Origin: Oceanobacillus limi
GTDB taxonomy: Bacteria; Bacillota; Bacilli; Bacillales; Amphibacillaceae
DNA length: 64,000 nucleotides
Direction of reading: 5' to 3'
Assembly: GCF_900111445.1 (NCBI RefSeq)
Contig: NZ_FOHE01000002.1
Location: 62,001-126,000 of the forward strand
Position 1 is the stretch's first letter. Every line of letters starts with the position of its first letter. The translations under genes and the position numbers were made by a program. The notes under the pieces were generated by a model that was not told the DNA's origin, did no database searches, and saw only the letters and a program-made list of their open reading frames with translations. Below, piece after piece: positions 1 to 9,700 of this stretch.

Positions 1-146
1 GTATGGATGACAAAGTGCAAGCATCACTACAATCGAGAATTCTACAGCTCCATCAATCTGGTTTCTCAATAGAAGAAATTGCACGTAAATTAAACTGTGG
101 AAAAACAGAGGCTGAGCTTACCGTGAAATTACATGGAAAAAATTAA
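1..146 (+). CDS. C-terminal end of a SwrB/YlxL-like protein (5' partial)
   Basis: An open frame enters from the left edge (codons begin at position 3) and stops with TAA at 144-146. The last 47 residues contain a small helical motif, GFSIEEIARKLNCGKTEAEL, typical of the C-terminal tail of the SwrB/YlxL family (a positive DNA-binding-like helix pair with GK-x-E-x-EL). In B. subtilis swrB, a swarming and flagellar assembly factor, lies directly upstream of rpsB, so both context and tail agree. The N-terminal membrane segment and the rest of the gene are outside the window, so the identification rests on the tail and position. Confidence 0.6.
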   Translation, partial: MDDKVQASLQSRILQLHQSGFSIEEIARKLNCGKTEAELTVKLHGKN

Positions 147-155
147 TAAAATCAC

Positions 156-184
156 TTGATTACGCGTGGTCTATATGATATATT
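156..184 (+). promoter_or_regulatory. sigma-A promoter for rpsB
   Basis: TTGATT (156-161), a 17-bp spacer and TATATT (179-184) lie just after the upstream gene. The transcript would carry a leader of about 140 nt before rpsB; inside it AATGTTTAC (203-211) can pair with GTGAACATT (222-230). Ribosomal protein S2 genes often have regulated leaders, but no family match can be claimed here. Confidence 0.55.
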
Positions 185-333
185 TATTTTTGGTGTAAAT
201 ACAATGTTTACATAATTCATTGTGAACATTAAAAAAAACACACGTTTGTTAATTTGTATATCGGTGCCATTTTATATGGTCTTATACAAAAATGATACAA
301 ACGGAGGAAAAAACCATTTAGGAGGAAATTTTT

Positions 334-1083
334 ATGTCAGTAATTTCTATGAAGCAATTATTAGAAGCTGGTGTACATTTCGGACATCAGACTCGCCGTT
401 GGAATCCAAAAATGAAGAAGTATATCTTCACGGAGAGAAACGGAATTTATATCATCGACTTACAAAAAACGGTTAAAAAAGTTGATGAAGCGTATAACTA
501 TGTGAAAGAAATCGCATCGAATGGCGGTACTATTCTTTTCGTAGGTACAAAGAAACAAGCGCAAGATTCTGTGAAAGAAGAAGCAATCCGTTCAGGGATG
601 TACTATGTTAACCAACGTTGGTTAGGTGGTACATTAACGAACTTCCAAACAATCCGTAAACGTATTAATCGTTTAATTGATATTGAGCGCATGGAAGAAG
701 ATGGAACTTTTGAAGTTCTTCCGAAGAAAGAAGTAGTAAACTTATTAAAAGAAAAAGATCGTCTTGTTAAGTTCCTTGGTGGAATTAAAGAGATGAAAAA
801 ACTTCCAGATGCATTATTTGTGATTGATCCTCGTAAAGAGCGTATTGCAATTGCAGAAGCTCATAAGTTAAACATTCCAATCATCGGAATTGTTGATACA
901 AACTGTGATCCGGATGAGATCGATTATGTTATTCCGGCAAATGATGACGCAATTCGCGCCGTAAAACTTTTAACTGGAAAAATGGCTGATGCTATTTTAG
1001 AAGTTAAACAAGGTGAAGAAATGGAAGAAGTTCAAACAGAAGAAACTGTTACTGCTGAAAAAGAAGAAGTAGAACAAAACTAA
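334..1083 (+). CDS. rpsB: 30S ribosomal protein S2
   Basis: S2 is a late-assembling protein of the small ribosomal subunit head, needed with S1 for translation initiation. The 249-residue product starts [20 protein letters not shown], the classic S2 opening, and has WLGGTLTNF near residues 92-100 and the LFVIDPRKE and [10 protein letters not shown] motifs that form the Rossmann-like core. The C-terminus ends in an acidic EVQTEETV tail as in other Bacilli. The start at 334 has a strong ribosome site (TAGGAGGAAA). It is followed by tsf, the conserved partner, but with a terminator-like hairpin in between. Length is within the normal 240-260 range. Confidence 0.97.
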   Translation: MSVISMKQLLEAGVHFGHQTRRWNPKMKKYIFTERNGIYIIDLQKTVKKVDEAYNYVKEIASNGGTILFVGTKKQAQDSVKEEAIRSGMYYVNQRWLGGTLTNFQTIRKRINRLIDIERMEEDGTFEVLPKKEVVNLLKEKDRLVKFLGGIKEMKKLPDALFVIDPRKERIAIAEAHKLNIPIIGIVDTNCDPDEIDYVIPANDDAIRAVKLLTGKMADAILEVKQGEEMEEVQTEETVTAEKEEVEQN

Positions 1084-1096
1084 TTTTAAAAAGCGA

Positions 1097-1215
1097 TAAC
1101 ACATAACGAACTGTACAGTATCAGGCTGTAAGGTGAGAAATGTGTTGGGTGTTAGAGCTTGACGTCTTTTAAAAGGTAGGGGTGATAAGAGGATAAGCCT
1201 TTTATCACCCTTTTT
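1097..1215 (+). terminator. Structured rpsB-tsf spacer with intrinsic terminator
   Basis: The 171-nt spacer ends in a strong hairpin: GGGTGATAA (1180-1188) pairs with TTATCACCC (1202-1210), followed by TTTTT. Upstream, AACACAT (about 1097-1103) can pair with ATGTGTT (about 1139-1145). The terminator would reduce rpsB read-through into tsf, or act as an attenuator; the mechanism is not visible. Confidence 0.65.
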
Positions 1216-1254
1216 AAAAAACTAAATTCAATCATTCATTAGGAGGAAATTAAC

Positions 1255-2139
1255 ATGGCAATTACAGCTAAAATGGTAAAAGAACTACGTGAAAAAACTG
1301 GCGCTGGAATGATGGACTGTAAAAAAGCACTTACAGAAACAGATGGCGATTTAGATCAAGCTATTGATTATCTTCGTGAAAAAGGTATCGCAAAAGCAGC
1401 GAAAAAAGCTGATCGTATTGCAGCAGAAGGTTCTACATATATTGAAGTGGAAGGCAACACAGCAGCAATATTAGAAGTAAACTGTGAAACTGACTTCGTA
1501 ACAAAAAATGATCAGTTTAAAAACCTTTTATCTGACTTAGGGAAGCATTTAGTTAATCAAAAACCAACAACTGTAGAGGAAGCATTACAACAACCATTAC
1601 ATGGTGACGGTGATACAGTTGAGACTTATATTAATTCAGCGATTGCAAAAATCGGTGAAAAGATTTCTCTACGCCGTTTCACTGTTTTAACTAAAACAGA
1701 TAATGATTCATTTGGTGCATACCTTCACATGGGTGGACGTATTGGCGTATTAACGCTTCTAGAAGGAACTACCGATGAATCTGTTGCGAAAGATGTTGCA
1801 ATGCATGCTGCTGCAGTAAATCCTAAATACGTATCCCGTGATGCAGTATCTGAAGAAGAGGTTGCTCATGAACGTGAAGTGTTGAAAACACAAGCATTAA
1901 ACGAAGGTAAACCAGAAAATATTGTTGAGAAAATGGTAGAAGGACGTTTAGGTAAATTCTTCGAAGAAATTTGTTTATTAGAGCAAAACTTTGTTAAAGA
2001 TCCTGATCAAAAAGTGAAGAAATTTGTGGCAGATAAAGGTGCTACAGTAAATACATTCGTTCGTTATGAGGTTGGAGAAGGAATGGAAAAACGTGAAGAA
2101 AACTTCGCGGAAGAAGTAATGAGCCAAGTTAAAAAATAA
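1255..2139 (+). CDS. tsf: Translation elongation factor Ts
   Basis: EF-Ts is the cytosolic nucleotide-exchange factor that regenerates EF-Tu-GTP. The protein (294 residues, same as typical Bacilli) opens with [20 protein letters not shown] and DCKKAL, the UBA-like N-terminal domain that contacts EF-Tu, followed by EVNCETDFV (near residues 77-85), the signature of the core domain containing the TDF motif that inserts into EF-Tu. The coiled-coil and C-terminal modules are complete. The start is preceded by TTAGGAGGAAATTAAC. It sits between rpsB and pyrH as in nearly all Firmicutes and has its own upstream terminator-like element, so part of its expression may be set independently. Confidence 0.97.
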   Translation: MAITAKMVKELREKTGAGMMDCKKALTETDGDLDQAIDYLREKGIAKAAKKADRIAAEGSTYIEVEGNTAAILEVNCETDFVTKNDQFKNLLSDLGKHLVNQKPTTVEEALQQPLHGDGDTVETYINSAIAKIGEKISLRRFTVLTKTDNDSFGAYLHMGGRIGVLTLLEGTTDESVAKDVAMHAAAVNPKYVSRDAVSEEEVAHEREVLKTQALNEGKPENIVEKMVEGRLGKFFEEICLLEQNFVKDPDQKVKKFVADKGATVNTFVRYEVGEGMEKREENFAEEVMSQVKK

Positions 2140-2146
2140 ATTTTAA

Positions 2147-2176
2147 AAATAGGGGACATTGGCGTGTTCCCTATTT
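2147..2176 (+). terminator. Terminator-like hairpin after tsf
   Basis: AAATAGGGGACA (2147-2158) pairs with TGTTCCCTATTT (2165-2176) over 12 positions with one G-U pair. The following T tract is short (CTCC follows), so it may be a weak terminator or an mRNA end-protecting stem. Confidence 0.5.
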
Positions 2177-2234
2177 CTCCATGCAAATAAGGAAAAGTTG
2201 TAAGAAACTAAATTAAATTTCGATGGAGGTTATT

Positions 2235-2957
2235 ATGACAACAGCTCGTTACCGTAGAATTGTGTTAAAATTAAGTGGAGAAGCTCTTAGCGGTCAACAA
2301 GGATATGGAATCGAACCAAAAATTATCCAATCAATAGCTCAACAAGTAAAAGACATCGCAGAACTTGGTGTTGAAGTGGCTGTTGTTGTAGGTGGCGGTA
2401 ATATTTGGCGAGGTAAAGTTGGAAGTGAAATGGGAATGGATCGTGCGAACGCAGACTACATGGGAATGTTAGCAACTGTAATGAATTCACTTGCACTACA
2501 GGATAGCTTGGAAACGATTGGAATCCCTACTCGTGTACAAACTTCTATTGAAATGCGTCAAGTTGCGGAGCCATATATAAGAAGAAAAGCAATTCGCCAC
2601 TTAGAGAAAAAACGTGTTGTTATCTTTGCAGCTGGTACAGGTAATCCTTACTTCTCAACAGATACAACAGCGGCTTTACGTGCAGCTGAAATCGAAGCCG
2701 ATGTTATCTTGATGGCCAAAAATAATGTAGATGGTGTTTATACGGATGACCCTAAAACGAATAAAAACGCAGAAAAATACGATAATTTATCGTATATGGA
2801 AATGTTAAATGAAGGTTTAGGAGTAATGGATTCAACAGCATCATCACTTTGTATGGATAATGATATTCCATTAGTAGTATTTTCAATTACGGAAGAAGGA
2901 AATATTAAAAGAGTTGTCCAAGGTGAAGAAATTGGAACAACAATAAGGGGGAAATAA
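2235..2957 (+). CDS. pyrH: UMP kinase
   Basis: Bacterial UMP kinase phosphorylates UMP to UDP in pyrimidine nucleotide synthesis; it is a hexameric amino-acid-kinase-fold enzyme regulated by GTP and UTP. The motif [11 protein letters not shown] at the N-terminus and [11 protein letters not shown] bind phosphate; the [15 protein letters not shown] segment near residues 160-175 is the family signature. I chose the ATG at 2235 (MTTARYRR), giving 240 residues as in B. subtilis, because a possible ATG at 2223 lies inside the ribosome site GGAGGT itself. frr follows after only 2 nt, so the two are translationally linked. Confidence 0.96.
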   Translation: MTTARYRRIVLKLSGEALSGQQGYGIEPKIIQSIAQQVKDIAELGVEVAVVVGGGNIWRGKVGSEMGMDRANADYMGMLATVMNSLALQDSLETIGIPTRVQTSIEMRQVAEPYIRRKAIRHLEKKRVVIFAAGTGNPYFSTDTTAALRAAEIEADVILMAKNNVDGVYTDDPKTNKNAEKYDNLSYMEMLNEGLGVMDSTASSLCMDNDIPLVVFSITEEGNIKRVVQGEEIGTTIRGK

Positions 2958-2959
2958 TA

Positions 2960-3517
2960 ATGTCAGATGCTATTTTAAATCAAAGCAAGGATAAAATGAA
3001 TCAAGCGGTACAAGCATTTTCTAGAAATTTAGCAACAGTAAGAGCAGGACGTGCGAATCCTAGTCTATTGGATAGTGTTTTTGTAGATTATTATGGTGCA
3101 TCTACACCACTCAATCAACTTGCAACTGTAACTGCTCCAGAAGCTCGTTTACTCGTGATTACACCGTTTGATAAGTCAGCTATTGCAGATGTTGAAAAAG
3201 CAATTCTAAAGGCTGACCTTGGTTTATCACCTTCCAGCGATGGTAATGTCATTCGCATCAATATTCCTGCTTTAACAGAAGAACGTCGTAAAGATTTGGT
3301 AAAAGTGGTTGGAAAATATGCTGAAGAATCACGAGTTCAAGTACGTAATGTCCGTCGTGATGCCAATGACCAATTGAAAAAAGCTGAAAAAAATGGTGAA
3401 CTAACGGAAGATGAATTACGTTCAGCTCAAGATGAGGTTCAAAAAGAAACGGATAATCATATTGCAGAAATTGATAAGCTTGCCAAGAATAAAGAACAAG
3501 AGATTCTAGAAGTTTAA
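2960..3517 (+). CDS. frr: Ribosome recycling factor
   Basis: RRF works with EF-G after termination to split the 70S ribosome and release mRNA and tRNA. The 185-residue product has the full tRNA-shaped fold: a long three-helix bundle (including [19 protein letters not shown] near residues 20-38 and the VRNVRRDAN motif near 127-135) and a beta domain with the LVITPFD segment. Length is exactly that of the family. The ribosome site AGGGGGAAATAATA partly overlaps the pyrH end, giving tight coupling. A terminator follows, so this closes the rpsB-tsf-pyrH-frr cluster. Confidence 0.97.
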   Translation: MSDAILNQSKDKMNQAVQAFSRNLATVRAGRANPSLLDSVFVDYYGASTPLNQLATVTAPEARLLVITPFDKSAIADVEKAILKADLGLSPSSDGNVIRINIPALTEERRKDLVKVVGKYAEESRVQVRNVRRDANDQLKKAEKNGELTEDELRSAQDEVQKETDNHIAEIDKLAKNKEQEILEV

Positions 3518-3550
3518 GTTGATTTCTTTATATGATGGAAATAAGGAGCA

Positions 3551-3576
3551 AACCCCTCTTTTTATAGAGGGTTTTT
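3551..3576 (+). terminator. Intrinsic terminator after frr
   Basis: CCCTCT (3554-3559) pairs with AGAGGG (3566-3571), followed by TTTTTG and TTTT. It separates frr from uppS. Confidence 0.75.
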
Positions 3577-3603
3577 GTTTTCTTGTGTAAATACCGTTAT
3601 AAT
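3575..3603 (+). promoter_or_regulatory. sigma-A promoter for uppS-cdsA
   Basis: TTGTTT (3575-3580), a 17-bp spacer and a perfect TATAAT (3598-3603). The -35 box overlaps the T tract of the frr terminator, so transcription restarts immediately after termination. Confidence 0.6.
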
Positions 3604-3723
3604 GATTAATGGAATTATATTTATCTTTTATACATAACATGTTATATTACGATTTACATTATCATAGTAATAAACGTTGTAAGAGCATACTAGGGTTTAA
3701 TATCAGGGTTCGGAGGACAGAAT

Positions 3724-4488
3724 ATGTCAAAAAAACTTCCATTTTTTAAAAAGAAAACAGAAGAACAGCTCCAAGATGAATTTGAGTTATCCAGCATACC
3801 TGAACACGTTGCAATCATCATGGACGGGAATGGCCGTTGGGCTAAGAAAAAGGGGTTGCCTCGAGTGGCAGGGCATAAAGAGGGAATGGATGTTGTTAGG
3901 AATACCGTAAAAGCAGCCGTGAACTTTGATATAAAAATTCTAACGCTATTTGCTTTTTCTACGGAAAATTGGAAGCGACCTAAGTCTGAAATCGAGTTTA
4001 TCATGCGATTACCAAAGGAATTTATTCATAAATATCTGCCTGAATTAATGGAGAACAATGTCCGAATTGAGACAATCGGTGATTTCAATACTTTACCATT
4101 GCATACAAAAGAAGCAATTCAATATGCAAAGGAACAAACAAAAAATAATGATGGCTTATTACTCAATTTTGCTTTAAACTATGGTAGTAGATATGAGATA
4201 ATGCGGGCAATAAAACTAATTATCTCGGATGCAGACCATTCGAAAATATCTCTAGATGATTTAGATGAAGACACCTTTTCCGAGTATTTATACACAACAG
4301 GTTTAACAGATCCCGATCTATTAATTCGCACTAGTGGTGAAATGCGCTTAAGCAATTTCTTGTTATGGCAGTTGGCATACTCTGAATTTTGGTTTACTGA
4401 TGTGCTTTGGCCAGATTTTAATGATGATATATTTAAACAAGCACTTCTTGATTATCAAAACCGAAAAAGACGTTACGGAGGTATTTAA
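3724..4488 (+). CDS. uppS: Isoprenyl transferase (undecaprenyl diphosphate synthase)
   Basis: Makes the C55 lipid carrier used for peptidoglycan and teichoic acid synthesis by cis-condensation of isopentenyl diphosphate on farnesyl diphosphate. The catalytic motif IIMDGNGRWAKKKG has the essential Asp at residue 34, followed by the GHKEGMD helix, FSTENWKRP, and the C-terminal LIRTSGEMRLSNFLLWQ plus EFWFTDVLWPDF blocks that bind the second diphosphate. It is 254 residues, normal for the family. The start has CGGAGGACAGAAT upstream. cdsA follows by 15 nt. The usual isoprenoid gene dxr is not downstream (see findings), so the source of its substrate is not apparent here. Confidence 0.96.
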   Translation: MSKKLPFFKKKTEEQLQDEFELSSIPEHVAIIMDGNGRWAKKKGLPRVAGHKEGMDVVRNTVKAAVNFDIKILTLFAFSTENWKRPKSEIEFIMRLPKEFIHKYLPELMENNVRIETIGDFNTLPLHTKEAIQYAKEQTKNNDGLLLNFALNYGSRYEIMRAIKLIISDADHSKISLDDLDEDTFSEYLYTTGLTDPDLLIRTSGEMRLSNFLLWQLAYSEFWFTDVLWPDFNDDIFKQALLDYQNRKRRYGGI

Positions 4489-4503
4489 GGTGATGAAAGG
4501 CAA

Positions 4504-5295
4504 ATGAAGCAACGGATACAAACTGCTATTTTAGCTTTAATTATATTTATACCAATTGTACTTTATGGAAGCCTGCCTTTTTCGATTCTTATTTACCTAT
4601 TGGCTACTTTAGGTTTAATTGAGTTACTAAAAATGCATAAAATACCTATTTTTTCGCTTCCATCGTTGTTAGCAATTGGACTAGTCTGGTTAATTGTTCT
4701 TCCAGAAACAACGGAAATATCAACTTATATATTGTTTAATAAGACAGAATTAATCATGCTGTTTGTTATGTTATTATTAGCATATACTGTATTGGTTAAA
4801 AACAAGTTTACATTTGATGATTCAGGGTTTATTTTGCTTGCAGCACTATATGTCGGCATGGGATTTTACTATTTTCATGAGACCAGAATTGCCTCAGATG
4901 GATTATCCCTAATCTTCTTTGTATTACTAGTTGTCTGGGCTACAGACACTGGGGCTTATTTTAGTGGGAAATCATTTGGGAAAAATAAATTATGGCCACA
5001 AATTAGTCCCAATAAAACAATTGAAGGTGCTATTGGTGGTATAATATTGGCAACGATTGTTGGTGTAACCTATTATGTCATTTTTCCACTTTCCTATAGC
5101 ATATCAATTATTATCATAGTTTCCGTTTTAGTATCCATTTTTGGACAAATTGGTGATTTAGTGGAATCGGCATTTAAGAGACATTATGATGTTAAGGATT
5201 CGGGTAATTTATTACCCGGTCACGGAGGAGTTCTCGATCGATTTGATAGCTTAATTTTTGTTTTTCCAATGCTACATTTTCTCCAATTTATTTGA
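4504..5295 (+). CDS. cdsA: Phosphatidate cytidylyltransferase
   Basis: A polytopic membrane enzyme making CDP-diacylglycerol from CTP and phosphatidate, the precursor of all phospholipids in the cell, including the PgsA product encoded later in this window. The protein (263 residues) has about seven to eight hydrophobic segments and the C-terminal CDS signature: ATDTGAYFSGKSFGKNK, SPNKTIEGAIGG and GQIGDLVESAFKR followed by KDSGNLLPGHGGVLDRFDS, which supply the metal-binding aspartates. The start at 4504 follows AAAGGCAA. The next gene is rseP after 52 nt; in B. subtilis dxr (ispC) lies in that gap. Confidence 0.95.
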   Translation: MKQRIQTAILALIIFIPIVLYGSLPFSILIYLLATLGLIELLKMHKIPIFSLPSLLAIGLVWLIVLPETTEISTYILFNKTELIMLFVMLLLAYTVLVKNKFTFDDSGFILLAALYVGMGFYYFHETRIASDGLSLIFFVLLVVWATDTGAYFSGKSFGKNKLWPQISPNKTIEGAIGGIILATIVGVTYYVIFPLSYSISIIIIVSVLVSIFGQIGDLVESAFKRHYDVKDSGNLLPGHGGVLDRFDSLIFVFPMLHFLQFI

Positions 5296-5347
5296 TCAAA
5301 AGTGGATAAGCTATAATTCCTAGCCCATTAAAGGAAGGTGTATTTAT

Positions 5348-6619
5348 TTGACTACGGTTATTGCATTTATTTTCATGTTCGGTTTACTTGTATTTATCCA
5401 TGAATTTGGACATTTAATATTTGCCAAAAGAGCTGGTATGTTAGCGCGAGAATTTGCAATTGGATTTGGTCCAAAGATCTTTGCTTTTACGAAAAATGAA
5501 ACAGTATATACGATTCGTCTATTACCGATAGGTGGATATGTTCGTGTCGCGGGAGAGGATCCTGAAATTATTGATTTAAAGCCCGGCCATCACATAGGGC
5601 TCGAATTTAATGACGAAGGAAAAGTAAATAAAATTATTGTAAATAATAAATCAAAGCATCCAAATGCTCGAGTGATTGAAGTAGAACATGTAGACTTAGA
5701 TCATCAATTAATTATAGAAGGCTATGAAATTGATGAAGAGGATGAAAAGCTACACTTTGATGTTGATCGTCATGCTAATTTTGTGATGGATGAAAGGGAA
5801 ACCCAAATTGCTCCGTATGATAGACAATTTGCATCAAAGCGTCCATCACAACGAGCAATGCAGTTATTCGCGGGTCCGATGATGAATTTTCTATTAGCGA
5901 TCGTTATTTTCCTAATTCTAGGTATTGTTCAAGGTGTTCCTACTGATGAAGCACGATTAGGAGAGATACAGACAAATACACCAGCTGAAGAGGCAGGTTT
6001 TCTAGCAAATGATGAAGTTATCCAAATAGAAGGGGAAGCAATTTCTACTTGGGAGGAATTTACCACGATTGTCAGAGCCAATCCAGGTGAAGAGCTAGAA
6101 ATGACCGTTTTACGAAACGGTAATACAGAAAGCATAGCAGTAATACCTGCAGAAGCTACCATAGAGGGGCCTGAAGGGGAGGAAGTAATTGGACAAATTG
6201 GTGTATATCAAGCGTTTGAGAAATCTTTCCTTGGTACCGTTGAATATGGATTTACGAAAACTTATGAGACAACTTCGTTAATTTTAACGAATTTAGGAAT
6301 GCTTATTACTGGACAATATTCAATTGATATGCTTTCTGGACCGGTTGGTATCTATGATGCTACGGATCAAGTAGTACAAACTGGATTCATGAACTTTTTG
6401 ATGTGGACAGCTATCTTGAGTATTAACCTAGGCGTAATTAATTTAGTTCCACTACCAGCACTAGACGGTGGTCGCTTGTTGTTCGTTGGAGTAGAATTAT
6501 TACGTGGAAAACCATTGGAACCTGAAAAGGAAGGTATCTTTCATTTTGTAGGATTTGCCTTTTTAATGTTGTTAATGATCATTGTAACCTGGAACGATAT
6601 ACAACGATTGTTTTTATAG
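5348..6619 (+). CDS. rseP: Site-2 intramembrane metalloprotease RseP/RasP
   Basis: Zinc metalloprotease that cuts transmembrane segments; in Bacillus RasP degrades the anti-sigma factor RsiW and remnant signal peptides. The zinc motif HEFGH is at residues 18-22 in the first membrane segment, and the third ligand motif ALDGGRLL lies in the C-terminal membrane part. A single PDZ-like domain (about residues 195-275, with LGEIQTNTPAEEAGFLAND) sits between them. The length of 423 matches the family. The start is TTG at 5348 with AAAGGAAGGTG 8 nt upstream; no ATG with a ribosome site fits better. It is co-oriented with cdsA and ends at a terminator. Confidence 0.95.
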   Translation: MTTVIAFIFMFGLLVFIHEFGHLIFAKRAGMLAREFAIGFGPKIFAFTKNETVYTIRLLPIGGYVRVAGEDPEIIDLKPGHHIGLEFNDEGKVNKIIVNNKSKHPNARVIEVEHVDLDHQLIIEGYEIDEEDEKLHFDVDRHANFVMDERETQIAPYDRQFASKRPSQRAMQLFAGPMMNFLLAIVIFLILGIVQGVPTDEARLGEIQTNTPAEEAGFLANDEVIQIEGEAISTWEEFTTIVRANPGEELEMTVLRNGNTESIAVIPAEATIEGPEGEEVIGQIGVYQAFEKSFLGTVEYGFTKTYETTSLILTNLGMLITGQYSIDMLSGPVGIYDATDQVVQTGFMNFLMWTAILSINLGVINLVPLPALDGGRLLFVGVELLRGKPLEPEKEGIFHFVGFAFLMLLMIIVTWNDIQRLFL

Positions 6620-6652
6620 AAGAAGTATAGGGACTGCACTTTAGCAGTTCGA

Positions 6653-6690
6653 AAACCCTTGTCTGAAATTCATGATGACAAGGGTTTCCG
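6653..6690 (+). terminator. Terminator between rseP and polC
   Basis: AAACCCTTGTC (6653-6663) pairs perfectly with GACAAGGGTTT (6677-6687). A longer polC frame would start inside it at 6672, which argues for the later start. A second smaller stem, ACTGC...GCAGT, lies at about 6633-6648. Confidence 0.65.
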
Positions 6691-6734
6691 TTATTTATTT
6701 GTTACACGTTTTAATTGTAGCAGGGGGAATAGGT

Positions 6735-9700
6735 ATGGATAATTCAAAACAAGAAAGAATGAGTATATTACTACAACAAATCCAAATGAATATGGACCAA
6801 GTCAACCAATTCTTTGAGAATAGTTTATTAGAACGTTTGGATGTATATAAAAATGAAAAAAAATGGCATTTTCATGTTCAAGTCAGCCGTGTATTACCAG
6901 TACAGGTTTATCAAGAATTTCATGCAAAACTACAAGAAGCCTTTAGTAAGATAGCCGCTGTTGACGTAACAATTAATCCCCAAGATAACAAATGCGATCC
7001 TGAAGTAATAGGTGACTATTGGCAGTTGTATATACATTCCACGCCAGACTTGTCACCAGCTTATCGGGATTTAGTTTATAATCAAAAACCTCGGGTTAAC
7101 AATAACAAAATTATGTTAACTTCAAGAAATAATGCAGAAGCTACTGCAGTGAAAAAAAGGTTGGAAGATAACTTTCGTGCATTTAGTAAAAAAGTTGGTA
7201 TTCCATTTTCCGCTCTAGAAGTTGAGGTTAAAACCGAGGAAGCAGAAATTAAAAAATTTAGAGAACAAAAGGCATTAGAGGATCAGCAATTAGTTATGAA
7301 AACCATCCAGGAAAAGGAAAAACGTGATCAGCAAAGACTAACTGATCAAGAACAGCCTTTCACGATTGGATATAAAATTCAGGATGAACCATCACTTATG
7401 GAAGAAATTCAAGAAGAAGAGCGCCGTATTACGGTACAAGGATATATATTTGACGTTGATATTCGTAAATTGCGTTCAGGGAGAAGTTTGCTCATCGCGA
7501 AGGCTACGGATTATACAGATTCTCTCCAAATTAAAATGTTTTCTAAAGGTGATGAAGATGCGGCAAAATTTGAGCAGTTAAAGAAAGGAATGTGGGTTAA
7601 AGCTAGAGGAAGTATTCAAACGGACATGTATTCGAATGAATTAGCAATGATGGCTAATGATATGCATGAAATTAACGTTGAATCTCGGAAAGACTTTGCT
7701 GATGAGAACGAAAAGCGTGTTGAATTTCATGCCCACACGACAATGAGTCAAATGGACGCTGTTGTATCTCCTGGAAGGCTTGTTGAACAAGCAGCAAAAT
7801 GGGGACATAAGGCTATTGCAATTACGGACCATGCCGGGGTACAAGGTTTTCCGGATGCTCATGCTGCAGGGCAAAAACATGGAATTAAGGTAATGTACGG
7901 TGTGGAAGCGAACCTGGTTGATGACGGGGTTCCAATCGCATACAACGAACACGATTTAGATTTGGAAAACGGTAGTTATATAGTTTTTGACGTTGAAACA
8001 ACAGGATTATCCGCTGTTTACGACACCATTATTGAGCTTGCTGCTGTAAAGGTTCATCGTGGCGAAATTGTTGATCGATTTGAATCATTTGCTAATCCTC
8101 ATCATCCATTGTCTCAGACGACTATTGATTTAACAGGAATAACGGATGATATGGTAAAAGATGCCCCAGAAGTAGATGATGTATTGAGAGATTTCCATGA
8201 GTGGAGTAAAGATGGAATTTTAGTAGCCCATAATGCCAGCTTTGATATTGGATTTTTGAATCAAGGATACCAGCGTATTGATTATGATAAAGTAACTAAT
8301 GCGGTTATTGATACATTGGAATTGGCTCGGTTTTTATTCCCAGAATTAAAAAACCACCGTTTAAATACGCTATGTAAGCACATGGATATTGAATTAACTC
8401 AACATCATAGAGCGATCTATGATGCAGAAGCTACTGGTTATTTATTATGGAAATTAGTCCAAAAGCTTTTAGAAAAGGATATTACGAACCATAATCAATT
8501 AAATGATCATATGGGTGAAGGTAACGCTTATCAACGATCTCGACCATTCCACTGTACCTTAATCGCTAAAAATGAAGAAGGATTAAAAAACCTATATAAA
8601 CTTGTGTCACATGCACATATTGATTATTTTTATCGTGTTCCAAGGATCCCACGATCATTATTACAAAAATTGAGAAGTGGTATTTTAGTAGGAACAGCCT
8701 GTGATCAAGGTGAAGTATTTGAAACGATGATGCAGAAATCAGCTGAAGAAGCAGAAAGTGTTGCTGCATTTTATGATTATATTGAAGTCCAACCACCGAC
8801 AAATTACACACATTTGATCGAGAAAGACTTAGTTCAAAACGAAGCACAAATACTTGATATTATAACAAAAATAGTTGATTTAGGTACTCGAATTGATAAA
8901 CCAGTTATTGCAACTGGAAATGTTCACTATATTGAGCAACATGAAAAGCTATATCGACAAATATTAATTGCATCTCAAGCGGGAAACCCGTTAAACCGTG
9001 TTACATTGCCTGATACACCATTTCGTACAACAAATGAAATGGTAGAATGCTTTCATTTCCTAGGTGCAGACAAAGCACATGAAATTGTTATTGAAAATAC
9101 GCAAGCATTAGCCGACTCGATTGATACCGTTTCTCCAGTAAAAGACGGGCTTTTCACACCAACAATCGAAGGTGCAGACCAAGAAATGCGAGATCTTTGC
9201 TATTCTCGTGCCAAATCTATTTACGGAGAACCAGTACCACAAATTGTGGTGGATCGATTGGAAAAAGAATTAGACAGTATTATAAGTAATGGATTTTCAG
9301 TAATCTACCTTATTTCACATAAGCTAGTTAAAAAATCACTTGATGATGGCTATCTAGTTGGTTCGAGGGGCTCCGTTGGTTCGTCCCTTGTTGCGACAAT
9401 GACCGAAATTACAGAGGTTAATCCATTACCACCTCATTATGTCTGTATGACTTGCCATCACAACGAGTGGATCACAGATGGTTCAGTAGGTAGTGGATTT
9501 GATTTACCAGATAAAAACTGCCCGAACTGTGATACAGCATTAACAAAAGATGGACAAGATATTCCATTTGAAACTTTCTTAGGTTTTAAAGGGGATAAAG
9601 TCCCGGATATCGATTTGAATTTCTCTGGAGAATACCAACCAAATGCCCATAACTATACGAAGGTTTTATTTGGTGAAGACAATGTTTATCGTGCAGGTAC

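Noticed and set aside
222-476. 84-codon open frame overlapping the start of rpsB
   Set aside because: Runs through the rpsB leader and into rpsB in another frame; no ribosome site, no recognisable protein.
6672-6734. Longer N-terminus for PolC
   Set aside because: Would start inside a perfect hairpin and encode a hydrophobic stretch not found in PolC; a ribosome site supports 6735.
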